A stretch of DNA of 64,000 nucleotides from Methylobacterium sp. C25 (lineage in GTDB: Bacteria > Pseudomonadota > Alphaproteobacteria > Rhizobiales > Beijerinckiaceae): assembly GCF_021352225.1 (NCBI RefSeq), contig NZ_JAAUVI010000002.1, positions 620,001-684,000 of the forward strand, written 5' to 3'. Below, piece by piece: positions 25,326-34,962 of this stretch. The position numbers were made by a program, and so were the translations under genes. Every line of letters starts with the position of its first letter. The first letter of the stretch is position 1. Below the pieces are notes generated by a model. It was not told where the DNA came from, searched no databases, and saw only the letters and a list, made by a program, of their open reading frames with translations.

Positions 25326-26075
25326 ATGCGCGACGAAAGCCATAAAGAAGCAACAAACCGACGTAACGCCCGCCTCGTTTTGCTGGCAATCGTGCTGTGC
25401 ATTTTCTCATTCAAGGTCAAAGCTGAGAACTCAGATATCGATATCGTGCTGTTTGGCAGCTTGGATACCGGATCATCCGCTTTTGCCAACGCTGGTTTCA
25501 AATGGGCTCCAGAACGTATTGATCGCGAAGGCTTTGCGATGCTTGCGACTGTTGGCGGCGGAGCTCGACTAGAGCATGGCCCGGCAATGCAAACGGGTTT
25601 CGTGCCGACCTTCGTGCGCGCGACGAGCCTAGCTTCATTGCTTGGCGGTTATCAGTTCTTCTTCGATTGGGGAGTGGTCGGAATTTTCGCGGGACCAGAG
25701 GCATCGTTCGAGAGCGTGATGGGCCTAGCTGGGTTCGGCCCGGTCGAGACCCGCATCGGAGCGCGGTTGCAAGGTGAAGTTTGGGCTCGATTAAGCGAGA
25801 ACACGCTCGCTACCGTCACCGTCATTCTCGGCTCGGCAAGGTGGGACACCTTTGCCAGGGTCTCGGCCGGATACAGGGTATTCGGAGCCTATTTCGGTCC
25901 GGAAGCGGCCGCCTATGCCGATCGTACCGGCTACAGCAAATGGAGCCTCGGCATGCACGCGACCGACTTCAGTTTCGGCGATTTCAGCTTCCGTGTATCC
26001 GGTGGATGTTCTTACGAGAGTGAGACGCGCCGGGTCGGACCTTACGTATCTGTCGCGACCTGGGTTTCACTCTGA
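25326..26075 (+). CDS. BcsS-like secreted protein (cellulose-biosynthesis-associated family)
   Basis: Protein of 249 residues from ATG 25326, with a signal peptide (basic start, then ARLVLLAIVLCIFSFKVKA, cleavage near residue 33) and a beta-rich body. The segment DIVLFGSLDTGSSAFANAGF and the repeated short beta strands fit the BcsS family, described with cellulose synthesis in alphaproteobacteria. No bcs genes are nearby. The gene is visibly AT-richer than its neighbours, suggesting transfer. Its last nine bases overlap the convergent photolyase stop. The family call is tentative; an outer-membrane beta-barrel is an alternative. Confidence 0.55.
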   Translation: MRDESHKEATNRRNARLVLLAIVLCIFSFKVKAENSDIDIVLFGSLDTGSSAFANAGFKWAPERIDREGFAMLATVGGGARLEHGPAMQTGFVPTFVRATSLASLLGGYQFFFDWGVVGIFAGPEASFESVMGLAGFGPVETRIGARLQGEVWARLSENTLATVTVILGSARWDTFARVSAGYRVFGAYFGPEAAAYADRTGYSKWSLGMHATDFSFGDFSFRVSGGCSYESETRRVGPYVSVATWVSL

Positions 26076-27635
26076 CCAGTATTGAGGCTTGGGACCCCAC
26101 TCTGCCGAATTTGGGGCTAGCGAACCGAGAAAGCGCTCTGCATCGGCGTGGATCTCTGCCCGGCGCTCATCATTCATGCGGTCAAGCGTGCGGTAAGGCA
26201 TTGTCAAGCGCGGATTGCCCTTCAGCCGCCGCTCGTTACGGATCAAGAAATCCCAATACAGGTAGTTAAACGGGCAGGCTCCTTCGCCGACCTTGCGCTT
26301 CACGTCGAAAACGCAGTTCGCGCAGTAGTCCGACATCCGGTTGATATAGGCGCCGGAGGCCGCATAGGGCTTCGAGCCGATCACGCCGCCATCGGCCCAG
26401 AGGACCATGCCGTGAACATTGGGCAGTTCCACCCACTCGTAGGCATCGGCGTAGACGATCAAGTACCACTCCTCGACCTGCCGCGGCTCAATCCCGGCAA
26501 GCAGCGCGAAATTCCCGAGCACCATCAGGCGCTGGATATGGTGGGCATAGGCGTGGTCGCGCGTCTCCGAAATGCACTGGTGCAGGCAGTTCATTTCCGT
26601 TTCGGCCGACCAGTAGAACCAGGGCAGGTCGCGGCGCGCATCGAGCGCATTAGTCTCGGCGTATCCCGGCATCCGTGCCCAATAGAGACCGCGGACATAT
26701 TCGCGCCAGCCTAGGATCTGGCGGATGAACCCCTCGACGCCATTCAGGGGCGCATCGCCATTGCGATAAGCCCGCTCAGCCGCCACGCAGACTTCTTCCG
26801 GCGTCAGCAATCCGGCATTGAGCATGGGCGAGAGCAGAGAGTGGTAAAGGAAGGGCGCGCCCTGCCGCATGGCGTCCTGATAGTCGCCAAAGGTCGGAAG
26901 ACCATCCGCTAGAAAGCTGCGCAGCGCCCTCAGCGCGTCTTTCCGTGTCACCGGCCACGCGAAGCCGTCGAGCGATCCGAAATGATCGCCAAATTCTCTA
27001 TCGACCAGCGCGATGCACGCGCGCGTGGTGGAATCCGGAGGAAAGGCCTCACGGTCGGGCGCCGTCAGGGTCTTGGGCAGGCGCTTGCGGTTCTGGGGAT
27101 CATAGTTCCACTGGCCGTCGGTCGGCTCATCGCCATCCATGAGCCACCCTGTGCGGCGGCGCATTTGACGGTAGAAAGCCTCCATCAACAGTGAGCTGCG
27201 GTCGCCCGCCCAAGCCTCAAACTCGGCGCGCGAGCATAGAAAGCGATTGTCTTCGCGGATTTCGAGGGACGGCGAAATGACTTCGCGCCAGTCCTGCATC
27301 ATCTGCCAGACGCGCCACTCGCCAGGCTCGGTGACGACGACCCGGTCTGGCCCGTGCCGCGCAATGGCCCGCTGCAACTCGCCCGTCAAAGATCCGGAAT
27401 TGCCGCGATCATCGAGGCGCACGTAATCGACCGCGATGCCCTTCTCGGTCAGCTCGGCCGCGAAGTGGCGCATCGCCGAAAACAGAAAGACGATTTTCTG
27501 TTTGTGATGGCGGACATAGGTCGCCTCGTCGCGGACCTCGACCATCAGGACGGCGTCGTGCTCAGGGTCGATATCGATGAGTGAAGCGATACGGCGGTGA
27601 AGCTGGTCGCCAAGTACGAAGCGAAGCGTCTTCAT
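26067..27635 (-). CDS. phrB: FeS-BCP cryptochrome/(6-4) photolyase
   Basis: Bacterial cryptochrome/photolyase with an iron-sulfur cluster, 522 residues. The Cys positions Cys350, Cys438, Cys441 and Cys454 (ETEMNCLHQC; DYCANCVFD; EGACPFN) are the same numbers as in Agrobacterium PhrB, which binds [4Fe-4S] and repairs (6-4) photoproducts using FAD and dimethyl-ribityllumazine. The histidine pair HAYAHHIQRL (365-366) is present. ATG 27635. The divergent genes at 27804 and 28674 may share its upstream region. The function is strongly supported by the conserved Cys ligands. Confidence 0.92.
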   Translation of the reverse strand: MKTLRFVLGDQLHRRIASLIDIDPEHDAVLMVEVRDEATYVRHHKQKIVFLFSAMRHFAAELTEKGIAVDYVRLDDRGNSGSLTGELQRAIARHGPDRVVVTEPGEWRVWQMMQDWREVISPSLEIREDNRFLCSRAEFEAWAGDRSSLLMEAFYRQMRRRTGWLMDGDEPTDGQWNYDPQNRKRLPKTLTAPDREAFPPDSTTRACIALVDREFGDHFGSLDGFAWPVTRKDALRALRSFLADGLPTFGDYQDAMRQGAPFLYHSLLSPMLNAGLLTPEEVCVAAERAYRNGDAPLNGVEGFIRQILGWREYVRGLYWARMPGYAETNALDARRDLPWFYWSAETEMNCLHQCISETRDHAYAHHIQRLMVLGNFALLAGIEPRQVEEWYLIVYADAYEWVELPNVHGMVLWADGGVIGSKPYAASGAYINRMSDYCANCVFDVKRKVGEGACPFNYLYWDFLIRNERRLKGNPRLTMPYRTLDRMNDERRAEIHADAERFLGSLAPNSAEWGPKPQYWSE

Positions 27636-27803
27636 GGCACTTCGTTACGCAGATCTGAGAACAGTTGTTCCATCGCAGATGCTCAGAGGCATATTCCAAG
27701 ACGGCCCCGCTCCCACTAGCTAAAGCGACGCCATGGGAGCCGGAGCCGGCCTGCGCGCACGATCAAGGCGCTCAAGGTCTCAGCCAAAACGACAGGAACG
27801 AGG

Positions 27804-28670
27804 ATGAAGTTCGCCTTCGCCGGTATCGACTTCCTCGGCAGCGTTTTCGACGGGCTGGTCGAGGCGGGGTGGCAGCCTATCAAGCTGTTCACGCGGCCCT
27901 GCGACGGCGTCTACGACTTCAACGACGTCGTGGTGGCCCGAGCGCGCCAGCTGCGTCTCCCGATCCAGCTGTCGCGTATCCGGCCCGACGACATCCTGGC
28001 CCTGCATCAGGCCCACGGCCGCGACTGGACACTCGTCGTGGCGGGCTATCCATGGCGGGTGACAGGCTGGCAAGGCCGGGTTCGGCACGCCATCAACTTC
28101 CACCCATCGCCGCTGCCGACCGGGCGCGGACCCTATCCGCTGTTCAAGGCAATCCTCGATTCCTACGAAACCTGGGGCGTCACGGCGCACGTGCTCGCCG
28201 AGGACGGCTTCGACACCGGAGACATCCTCGCTCAGGACATTTTTGCGGTCGATCCGCCGGAGACCCACGAGACCCTGCTCAGCAAGTGCCGGATGGCCTC
28301 CCAGCGGCTTGCAAGCGGGCCGATCGGCAAGGAGATCGCCAATCGCTGGCGGAGCGCCGAACCCCAGGGCGACGGCTCGTATTGGCCACGCGTGACCGAC
28401 GCGGACCGCACCCTTGATTTCCGGCAGGACATCGATGCGGTTCTGCGCCAGGTGCGCGCCTTCGGCGCCGTCGAGACGATTGCCCGGCTCGGAGATGGCC
28501 GCGTATTCGTCGCGGGGGCGGAAGGGTGGCACGAGGCGCATCGCCACGTGCCAGGCACCGTCGTGCATCGCTACAGGCGCCAAGTGATCATTGCCGCACG
28601 CGGTGGCTATGTGCAGCTCACGCGATGGAGTCCAGTTCCGCTGGCCGAGGCAACACAGATCGGGCGCTGA
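27804..28670 (+). CDS. Formyltransferase-family protein
   Basis: Formyl-THF-dependent formyltransferase-like protein of 288 residues. The catalytic trio of the methionyl-tRNA formyltransferase fold is visible: Asn98 and His100 in NFHPSPLPTGRGPYP and Asp140 in DTGDI. The C-terminal half is shorter and different from Fmt, so it is probably not methionyl-tRNA formyltransferase but acts on a sugar or another amine. The start ATG 27804 follows an AGGAACGAGG site. Divergent from phrB and three bases upstream of the DUF2256 gene. Target unknown. Confidence 0.78.
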   Translation: MKFAFAGIDFLGSVFDGLVEAGWQPIKLFTRPCDGVYDFNDVVVARARQLRLPIQLSRIRPDDILALHQAHGRDWTLVVAGYPWRVTGWQGRVRHAINFHPSPLPTGRGPYPLFKAILDSYETWGVTAHVLAEDGFDTGDILAQDIFAVDPPETHETLLSKCRMASQRLASGPIGKEIANRWRSAEPQGDGSYWPRVTDADRTLDFRQDIDAVLRQVRAFGAVETIARLGDGRVFVAGAEGWHEAHRHVPGTVVHRYRRQVIIAARGGYVQLTRWSPVPLAEATQIGR

Positions 28671-28673
28671 GAA

Positions 28674-28835
28674 ATGCCGCGGATGCGCCGGAAGGCGGAC
28701 CTACCGCAGAAGATCTGCGCTCAATGCGGCCGACCATTCGCCTGGCGCAAGAAGTGGGAGCGGGTCTGGGAGGAGGTCCGCTACTGCTCGGACCAGTGCC
28801 GCGAAGAGGCACGGCGAAGGAAGACAGGGAGCTGA
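28674..28835 (+). CDS. DUF2256 zinc-ribbon protein, 53 aa
   Basis: Protein of 53 residues, [20 protein letters not shown]..., with two cysteine pairs (CAQC at 15-18 and CSDQC at 39-43), the DUF2256 pattern. It is basic and short. DUF2256 genes are often found beside, or fused to, cryptochrome/photolyase genes. Here it directly follows the formyltransferase gene, with three bases between the stop and its ATG, and both diverge from the FeS-BCP photolyase. The likely role is zinc binding and a link to photolyase function; not demonstrated. Confidence 0.85.
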   Translation: MPRMRRKADLPQKICAQCGRPFAWRKKWERVWEEVRYCSDQCREEARRRKTGS

Positions 28836-28921
28836 CGAGGGTCGCAGCCGCACCAACCAACCCGCCACTCGACAAGCAAAGCAGAGGCTCCGGAGAACGA
28901 GGGTCGGGACGGAATTGCGGT

Positions 28922-30079
28922 TCAACCGGCCCGGCTTGCGCTGAGCACGATCCGGGCGGCGGCTTGGCTCGGCTCGTCGCCGTCGGGTAGCCTCATGCGC
29001 TGGTCGATCCGGGCTAGCGCATCGAGTTGCTTCGCGCGCTCCGGCCCTCCCGCGACGAGCGGCGCCAGCGTGTCCACGAGCCGCTGCGGCGTGCAATCGG
29101 CCTGGACGAATTCCGGCATGGCATTTTCCGCCAGGATCAGGTTCGGCAGCACGATGGTCGGCACCTGGATCAGCCGCCGGGCGATCACCTCCTCGATCCG
29201 CGAGACCTTGTACGCCACGACCATCGGCACGCCGGCCAGAGCCAGTTCGAGAGTCACCGTGCCCGAAGCAGCCAGTGCCGCGCGGGCCCGGCGAAACGCG
29301 CCGTGCTTGGCGGCCTCGCCGTGGACGAGTCTCACCGGCACGTCCCAGGCAAGAGCAAGTCGCTCGATCAGCGCACGATGCCGACTGACCGCCGGCAGTT
29401 CGACCTCGATGGCGCCGATACGAGCCGCGAGCAGAGACAGGGTCTGTCCGAAGACTGACATCAGCCTCTCGATCTCGGAACGTCGCGAGCCCGGAAGTAC
29501 AACGATCAGCGGCGGATCCGCCTCACGCGCGTCGCGCTCAGCGGCATCGGGGCGGAGAGCATCGAGCCGTTCGATCAGAGGATGACCGACATAGGTGCAT
29601 GCTGGCCCGCCGAGACGGCGATGCGCGTCGGGCTCAAACGGCAGCAGCGCCAGGACGTGATCGATGTAAGGGCGCATTCCCTTGGCTCGCCACGGCCGCC
29701 AGGCCCAAACGCTCGGCGAGACGTAGTTGACGATCGGCAGGTCTGGCAGGCGCTTCCTAACGCGGGATGCGACAGCGTGGGTGAAACCTGGGCTGTCGAT
29801 GATGCAGAGCACGTCGGGCCGGCTCTCCATGATCGCGTCGACTGTCTGATGGATGCGCCGGATCAGCGTGCGAAGCCGAAAGAGCACTGGCAGGTACCCC
29901 ATCACCGCCACGTCATCGATTGGGAAGAGCGGCGTCAGCCCTTCCGCGATCATCGCCTCGCCGCCGATGCCGTGCAGATCGAGGGGGCCGGTCGAAAGCT
30001 CGCGCAGCGCACGCATCAGTTTGGCCCCCAGCTGATCGCCGGAATCCTCGCCCGCCACGAGCCAGATCGTCCGATGCAT
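28922..30079 (-). CDS. lpxB: Lipid-A-disaccharide synthase LpxB
   Basis: Glycosyltransferase of 385 residues that joins UDP-2,3-diacylglucosamine and lipid X to lipid A disaccharide at the inner membrane. Matches include WLVAGEDSGDQLGAKLM, CIIDSPGFTHAVASRVRK, YVSPSVWAWRPWRAKGM and VVLPGSRRSEIERL. ATG 30079 overlaps the lpxI stop (ATGA). Last gene of fabZ-lpxA-lpxI-lpxB. Confidence 0.95.
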   Translation of the reverse strand: MHRTIWLVAGEDSGDQLGAKLMRALRELSTGPLDLHGIGGEAMIAEGLTPLFPIDDVAVMGYLPVLFRLRTLIRRIHQTVDAIMESRPDVLCIIDSPGFTHAVASRVRKRLPDLPIVNYVSPSVWAWRPWRAKGMRPYIDHVLALLPFEPDAHRRLGGPACTYVGHPLIERLDALRPDAAERDAREADPPLIVVLPGSRRSEIERLMSVFGQTLSLLAARIGAIEVELPAVSRHRALIERLALAWDVPVRLVHGEAAKHGAFRRARAALAASGTVTLELALAGVPMVVAYKVSRIEEVIARRLIQVPTIVLPNLILAENAMPEFVQADCTPQRLVDTLAPLVAGGPERAKQLDALARIDQRMRLPDGDEPSQAAARIVLSASRAG

Positions 30080-30933
30080 CAGGGCGCCACGTCCAAACCG
30101 ATGAGAAACAAGCCGAGCCGGTCGGCCTCGGCGACGGTCTCGGCCTCATCGATGATCAGGGTATGGCCTGCGCCGAGCGCGATGCCGACGCACCCGGCCG
30201 CGGCCGCATTGCGCATGGTTCGCGGGCCGATCGCCGGCAGGTCGATCCGAAGGTCCTGGCCTTGCTTCGGCAGCTTGACGAGAACGGTTCCTTCCGGTGC
30301 CGAGCCGTAACCGAACGGCTTGCGGCTGATCGCCCGGGCGCGAGCAAGCATGCGATCCGTGCCCTCCGGCCCCTCCACGGCCAGCACGCGCTGGGCCGCG
30401 ACGACGGCCGCTTGGCCGACATCGTAGGGCGCAAGCGCGGTCAGCATCCGCTGGCCGGTGCCGATGGAGACCTGCGCCGCCTCACTCGGTGAGTGACGGC
30501 CGATCTGCCCGGATCGCCCAAGCAGATCGGGCGCGACCTCATGAACGCCGACGACGCGATGGCCCTCCTCCTCCAACAAGCCGATCACCGCCCGCAGCAG
30601 CCGGTCGTCGCCACCGGCCATGTGCCGGAGGATGTCGCGATTGCGCAGCGCGTGCGAGGCGTTGAGCAGAGCGGCCGGGCTCGGACGCGCAACGCCTCCG
30701 GCCGGCACGACGCCGCTCGGTCCCCAGTTCTTCAGGATGCTGAGCGTCCCGGGGATGTCGAGGAGATCGACGGTGGCGGAGGCCCGCGCGCGCATCGCGC
30801 GCTCGGTGAAACCACGCACGGCGAGCACGCGGAACGGGCGCCCTGCGCGTTCCAGCGACTGCGCGACGAGTTCCGGGAGGCGGCCTGCGCCGGCCACCAA
30901 CACGAGCGTCCCCGCTTCGACGCTCGCACTCAT
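30079..30933 (-). CDS. lpxI: UDP-2,3-diacylglucosamine pyrophosphatase LpxI
   Basis: LpxI (DUF1009) protein of 284 residues that hydrolyses UDP-2,3-diacylglucosamine to lipid X, the enzyme used in alphaproteobacteria in place of LpxH. Blocks: LVLVAGAGRLPELVAQSLER, NWGPSGVVPAGGVARPSPAA, KLPKQGQDLRIDLPAIGPRT. I chose ATG 30933; a GTG at 30966 would overlap the end of lpxA. Its place between lpxA and lpxB supports the assignment. Confidence 0.93.
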   Translation of the reverse strand: MSASVEAGTLVLVAGAGRLPELVAQSLERAGRPFRVLAVRGFTERAMRARASATVDLLDIPGTLSILKNWGPSGVVPAGGVARPSPAALLNASHALRNRDILRHMAGGDDRLLRAVIGLLEEEGHRVVGVHEVAPDLLGRSGQIGRHSPSEAAQVSIGTGQRMLTALAPYDVGQAAVVAAQRVLAVEGPEGTDRMLARARAISRKPFGYGSAPEGTVLVKLPKQGQDLRIDLPAIGPRTMRNAAAAGCVGIALGAGHTLIIDEAETVAEADRLGLFLIGLDVAP

Positions 30934-30943
30934 CGGCGACGCC

Positions 30944-31750
30944 TCAGCCTGCAGCCGGAGTGCCACGCGGCGTGCAGATCGACCGCTTGCCGCCCTCGCG
31001 GATGAAGTCGAGAATCTCCTGAACGCCTTTATGCGCGTCGAATTCCGCCGCCACGTCCTCGACCCGCTCCATCAGCGTGCCCTCGGGCGCGAAAAGCAGC
31101 CGATAGGCGCGCCGCAAAGCGTGAATGTCTTCGCGCGAGAATCCGCGTCGCTGCAGGCCGATGATATTTAGACCCGACAGATAGGCGCGGTTACCGAGCA
31201 CCATACCGTAAGGGATGCAATCGTTCTCGAGGCCCGACAGGCCTCCGACGAAGGCATGGGCACCGACGCGGGCGAACTGGATCACTGCCGCCCCGCCGCC
31301 GATGATCGCGTAGTTCCCCACCGTGCAGTGGCCAGCCAGCATGACGTTGTTCGAAAACACGACGCTGTCGCCGACATGGCAATCGTGGCCGACATGGCTG
31401 TTGGCGAGGAAAGCGCAGGAATTGCCGACGGTCGTCGTCAACCCGCCGCCGGCCGTGCCGGGGTTCATGGTGACGCCCTCGCGGATCATGCAGTCCGAGC
31501 CGATCGAGAGGGTCGAGGCCTCGCCCCGGTACTTCAGGTCCTGCGGCGGGTGGCCAAGCGAGGCGAAGGGATAGATCCGGGTGCGCGGACCGATTGTGGT
31601 CATGCCAGCGACCACGACGTGGCTGATCAGCTCGCAGCCCTCGCCCAGCACGACCTGCGGTCCGACATGGCAGAACGGGCCGATCTTGGCCCCCTCACCG
31701 ATCTGCGCACCGTCCTCGATGACGGCGCTCGGGTGGATGAGCGCGCTCAT
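30944..31750 (-). CDS. lpxA: UDP-N-acetylglucosamine acyltransferase LpxA
   Basis: Left-handed beta-helix acyltransferase of 268 residues, first step of lipid A synthesis. Hexapeptide repeats run from [20 protein letters not shown], then [13 protein letters not shown] and [12 protein letters not shown]. The ATG at 31750 overlaps the fabZ stop (ATGA). C-terminal helical part is at about 195-268. Length is close to the usual 260-270. Confidence 0.95.
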   Translation of the reverse strand: MSALIHPSAVIEDGAQIGEGAKIGPFCHVGPQVVLGEGCELISHVVVAGMTTIGPRTRIYPFASLGHPPQDLKYRGEASTLSIGSDCMIREGVTMNPGTAGGGLTTTVGNSCAFLANSHVGHDCHVGDSVVFSNNVMLAGHCTVGNYAIIGGGAAVIQFARVGAHAFVGGLSGLENDCIPYGMVLGNRAYLSGLNIIGLQRRGFSREDIHALRRAYRLLFAPEGTLMERVEDVAAEFDAHKGVQEILDFIREGGKRSICTPRGTPAAG

Positions 31751-32214
31751 TCCGCCACCAGCATGGCGCCGATTTCGGCCTCGGCCACCAAGACACCGTC
31801 GACGCGGGCCTCGCCTCGGAACCACCACATCGTCCGCTTGCGGTTGGTTTTCTTCATATGGAAGCGGACCTGGTCGCCGGGCACGACGGGCTTGCGGAAC
31901 TTGCACTTGTCGATGGTCATGAAGAAGACCTGCTTCGACGAGGCATCGGGCGTCGCGATGTGGCGGCAGCAGATGGCACCGGCAGTCTGGGCCATCGCCT
32001 CGATGAGAAGCACCCCTGGAAAGATCGGCTGCTTGGGGAAGTGGCCGGTAAATTGCGGCTCGTTGGCGGTGACGTTCTTGATGCCGATACAGCTATTGTC
32101 CTCGTCGATCTCGATGATCCGGTCGATCATCAGGAACGGGTAGCGGTGCGGCAGGTACTCCATCACCTTCTGGATGTCGGCTGAGCCGAGTTCCTTTGGC
32201 GTCCCCTCGGTCAT
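31747..32214 (-). CDS. fabZ: 3-hydroxyacyl-ACP dehydratase FabZ
   Basis: Hotdog dehydratase of 155 residues that makes trans-2-enoyl-ACP in fatty acid synthesis. The catalytic block is [20 protein letters not shown] (His and Glu of the pair), and [13 protein letters not shown] is typical. ATG 32214 follows a GGAG site; a GTG six bases earlier is in frame. Usually preceded by lpxD and bamA; here moeA lies upstream. Confidence 0.95.
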   Translation of the reverse strand: MTEGTPKELGSADIQKVMEYLPHRYPFLMIDRIIEIDEDNSCIGIKNVTANEPQFTGHFPKQPIFPGVLLIEAMAQTAGAICCRHIATPDASSKQVFFMTIDKCKFRKPVVPGDQVRFHMKKTNRKRTMWWFRGEARVDGVLVAEAEIGAMLVAE

Positions 32215-32366
32215 CGACACTCCACCCTACCTCACGCGCCCGCGGGCGGCCTCGCGTCGCCCATCTTGCCCTGTCGTCTCAGGAGAGCGTCCTCTTCGGA
32301 AGAAAATCGGGAAGATGCAAGACCTTCGGGCTCGTCGTGCAGCGCGGGGCGGCACCACGTGCATCC

Positions 32367-33596
32367 TCAGAGGATCCTGCAATCGAGCCGGATGATTCGG
32401 CACGGCTCGCCAGCGCGCGCCGCCGGCGCGTGGGGTTCGCGGATCAGCAGTGCCTCCGAGCGGCCGAGGACGGCGAGCATCGAGGAATCCTGGCGTGTCT
32501 CGGCCGTCGCGATGGGAAGGCGATCGGGGGCGGTGTCGAGCCGCGCGCGCATGTAGTCCTGGCGCTTGTCGTTTTCCGGCATATCGCGGCCGAGGGTGGC
32601 CGGCTCGCTCCGGTCGGCTCCGGCTTGGGGATCGCCGAGGAGGGCGCGGATCGCCGGCACGACGAAAAGCTGGCCGCAAACGATCGACGAGACCGGATTG
32701 CCCGGCAGGCCGATCGCCAGCATTGAGCCGAGCCGGCCATGCATCAGCGGCTTGCCGGGGCGAAGGGCGACCCGCCAGAAACCGAGATCCATACCCTCCT
32801 CCGCGAGCGCCTGCTGGACGAGGTCGTGATCGCCGACCGAGGCCCCCCCGAGCGTGATGAGGAGATCTGCACCCAATTGGCGAGCGCGGCCGATCGCGTG
32901 CTTCAGCGCAGCAAGATTATCCGGCGCAATGCCGAGATCGATGGGCTCGGCGCCGGCCTCTCGGGCGATGGCCGCGACGGCGAGACCGTTCGAGGCGACG
33001 ATCTGATCCCAGGCGGCAGCCTCGCCAGGCTGCACCAATTCGTCACCCGTCGCGAGGATCGCGACGCGGGGTCGGCGGCGGACGCTCAGCGTAGCGTGAC
33101 CAGCGGAGGCCGCGAGCGCGAGGCGGCGTGCATCGAGCGTTTCGCCCGGCTGCATCAGCACGTCGCCCTCGCGGAAGTCGAGTCCGGCAGCGCGGATAAA
33201 CTTTTGGGGCGAGACGGCCTCGCGCGCCGTGACACTCTCGCCGTCCGCGTCGGCGTCCTCCTGGATCAGGATCGCGTCCGCGCCCTGCGGGACGGGGGCG
33301 CCAGTGAAAATTCGGACTGTCTCGCCAGCCCCGATGGAACCGGAAAATCCGTGCCCGGCAGCACTGGTGCCGATGAGGCGGAGCCGCGCGGGAATGGTGG
33401 CGAGGTCCGACGCGCGCACGGCGTAGCCATCCATGGCAGAAGCCGGAAATGGCGGCTGGGTGCGGCGGGCAACGACGGGCTCGGCAAGTGTTCGGCCATG
33501 TGCCTCGGTGAGGGCCACGGTCTCCGCCTCGACCAGCCTAGGCACGCTCGCCAGGATGCGCGTCAATGCCTCGGCGACGGGGATCATGCCGCTCAT
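32367..33596 (-). CDS. moeA: Molybdopterin molybdenumtransferase MoeA
   Basis: Enzyme of 409 residues inserting molybdate into adenylylated molybdopterin. Visible: [16 protein letters not shown] (the N-terminal domain), [31 protein letters not shown], and [14 protein letters not shown] 33596 overlaps the moaC stop (ATGA). Last gene of the ppiD-trp-moa run. Confidence 0.95.
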   Translation of the reverse strand: MSGMIPVAEALTRILASVPRLVEAETVALTEAHGRTLAEPVVARRTQPPFPASAMDGYAVRASDLATIPARLRLIGTSAAGHGFSGSIGAGETVRIFTGAPVPQGADAILIQEDADADGESVTAREAVSPQKFIRAAGLDFREGDVLMQPGETLDARRLALAASAGHATLSVRRRPRVAILATGDELVQPGEAAAWDQIVASNGLAVAAIAREAGAEPIDLGIAPDNLAALKHAIGRARQLGADLLITLGGASVGDHDLVQQALAEEGMDLGFWRVALRPGKPLMHGRLGSMLAIGLPGNPVSSIVCGQLFVVPAIRALLGDPQAGADRSEPATLGRDMPENDKRQDYMRARLDTAPDRLPIATAETRQDSSMLAVLGRSEALLIREPHAPAARAGEPCRIIRLDCRIL

Positions 33597-34075
33597 CGGG
33601 GCTCACTCCGCCAGGAGCCGGATTTGCCGCCGTCCTTTTCCAGCAACCTTATTCCCTCGATGCGCATGCCGCGATCGGCAGCCTTCACCATGTCGTAGAT
33701 CGTCAGGCAGGCGAGCGAGACGGCTGTGAGCGCTTCCATCTCGACGCCGGTCTGACCGGTAACGCGCACCTCAGCCGTGACGCGGAGACCCGGCAAGGCG
33801 TCGTCGGGCTCGCAATCGACCCTCACTTTGGTGAGGAGCAGCGGGTGACAAAGCGGGATCAACTCGTGCGTGCGCTTGGCAGCCATAATCCCGGCGAGGC
33901 GCGCGGTGCCGATGACGTCGCCCTTTTTGGCGTCGCCCTCACGGATCAGCCGCAAAGTCTCCGGCATCATCACGACGACACCTTCAGCGCGCGCAGTCCG
34001 CGAGGTCACGGCTTTGTCCGAGACGTCGACCATGTTGGCCGCGCCGGCCGCATCGAGATGGGTCAGCGCGCTCAT
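33593..34075 (-). CDS. moaC: Cyclic pyranopterin monophosphate synthase MoaC
   Basis: Enzyme of 160 residues in molybdopterin biosynthesis that converts the GTP-derived intermediate to cPMP. Features: [39 protein letters not shown] and the ending KDGGKSG. ATG 34075 overlaps the trpC stop, and the moaC stop overlaps moeA (ATGA at both ends). Confidence 0.95.
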   Translation of the reverse strand: MSALTHLDAAGAANMVDVSDKAVTSRTARAEGVVVMMPETLRLIREGDAKKGDVIGTARLAGIMAAKRTHELIPLCHPLLLTKVRVDCEPDDALPGLRVTAEVRVTGQTGVEMEALTAVSLACLTIYDMVKAADRGMRIEGIRLLEKDGGKSGSWRSEPR

Positions 34076-34917
34076 GCGTTCTGGCCGAAGAGCAGCGCCC
34101 GGGTCGCAGCGGTAACGTCGGCCTGCCGCATCAGGCTCTCGCCGACGAGGATCGTGTTGAGGCCGACATTCCCCAGGCGCTCAACTTCGGCATGGCTGCC
34201 GATCCCGCTCTCGGCAACCGCGATGCGATCGTCGGGGATCCCGGGCTTCAGCCTGATCGCCGTCTCGAACGAAACCTCGAAGGTCTTGAGGTTGCGGTTA
34301 TTGACGCCGACCAAGCGGCTGCCAAGTGGCAGTGCTCGTTCCAACTCCTCGGCGTCGTGGACCTCGACGAGCACGTCCATGCCGAGATCATGCGCAGTCT
34401 CGGTAAGCGCCCGTGCGTCGTCATCGTCGAGCGATGCCATGATGACGAGGATGCAATCGGCGCCCCAGGCACGGGCCTCGAAGACCTGGTAAGGCTCGAA
34501 CAGGAAATCCTTGCGGATGACCGGAAGCCGGCAGGCCGCGCGCGCTTGCACAAGGTATTCCGGTGCACCCTGGAAGGACGGCGTGTCGGTAAGAACAGAA
34601 AGGCAGGTCGCTCCGCCCTTCTCGTAGGCCTTCGCCAACGTCGCGGGATCGAAATCCGCACGGATCAACCCCTTGGATGGAGAGGCCTTCTTGATCTCTG
34701 CGATCAGGGCCGGGCGGCCTTCCGAGATATGAACCGCAATGGCATCTGCGAAGCCGCGCGGTGGATCGGCCTTGGCGACCTGCTTCTCGAGCTTGGCCAG
34801 CGGCACCCGCAGCTTCGCTTCGGCGATCTCGCGACGCTTGTAGGCCTCGATCCGGGCCAGCACGGAGGCTCGCGGAGCAGACGCCCCAGTCGTCACCTCG
34901 GCCAAGATGTCGTCCAT
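34072..34917 (-). CDS. trpC: Indole-3-glycerol phosphate synthase TrpC
   Basis: TIM-barrel enzyme of 281 residues making indole-3-glycerol phosphate. Signature [40 protein letters not shown] and [12 protein letters not shown]. Chosen start ATG 34917; a GTG at 34944 would give 290 residues. The stop overlaps moaC (ATGA). Confidence 0.95.
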   Translation of the reverse strand: MDDILAEVTTGASAPRASVLARIEAYKRREIAEAKLRVPLAKLEKQVAKADPPRGFADAIAVHISEGRPALIAEIKKASPSKGLIRADFDPATLAKAYEKGGATCLSVLTDTPSFQGAPEYLVQARAACRLPVIRKDFLFEPYQVFEARAWGADCILVIMASLDDDDARALTETAHDLGMDVLVEVHDAEELERALPLGSRLVGVNNRNLKTFEVSFETAIRLKPGIPDDRIAVAESGIGSHAEVERLGNVGLNTILVGESLMRQADVTAATRALLFGQNA

Positions 34918-34962
34918 CGGCTCGTCCTCAACATCGGCCGCCACTGTGCGGGCCGCCCTCTA

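Noticed and set aside
27357..27584. Plus-strand frame opposite the photolyase
   Set aside because: Lies wholly within a gene with conserved iron-sulfur cysteines; no motif of its own.
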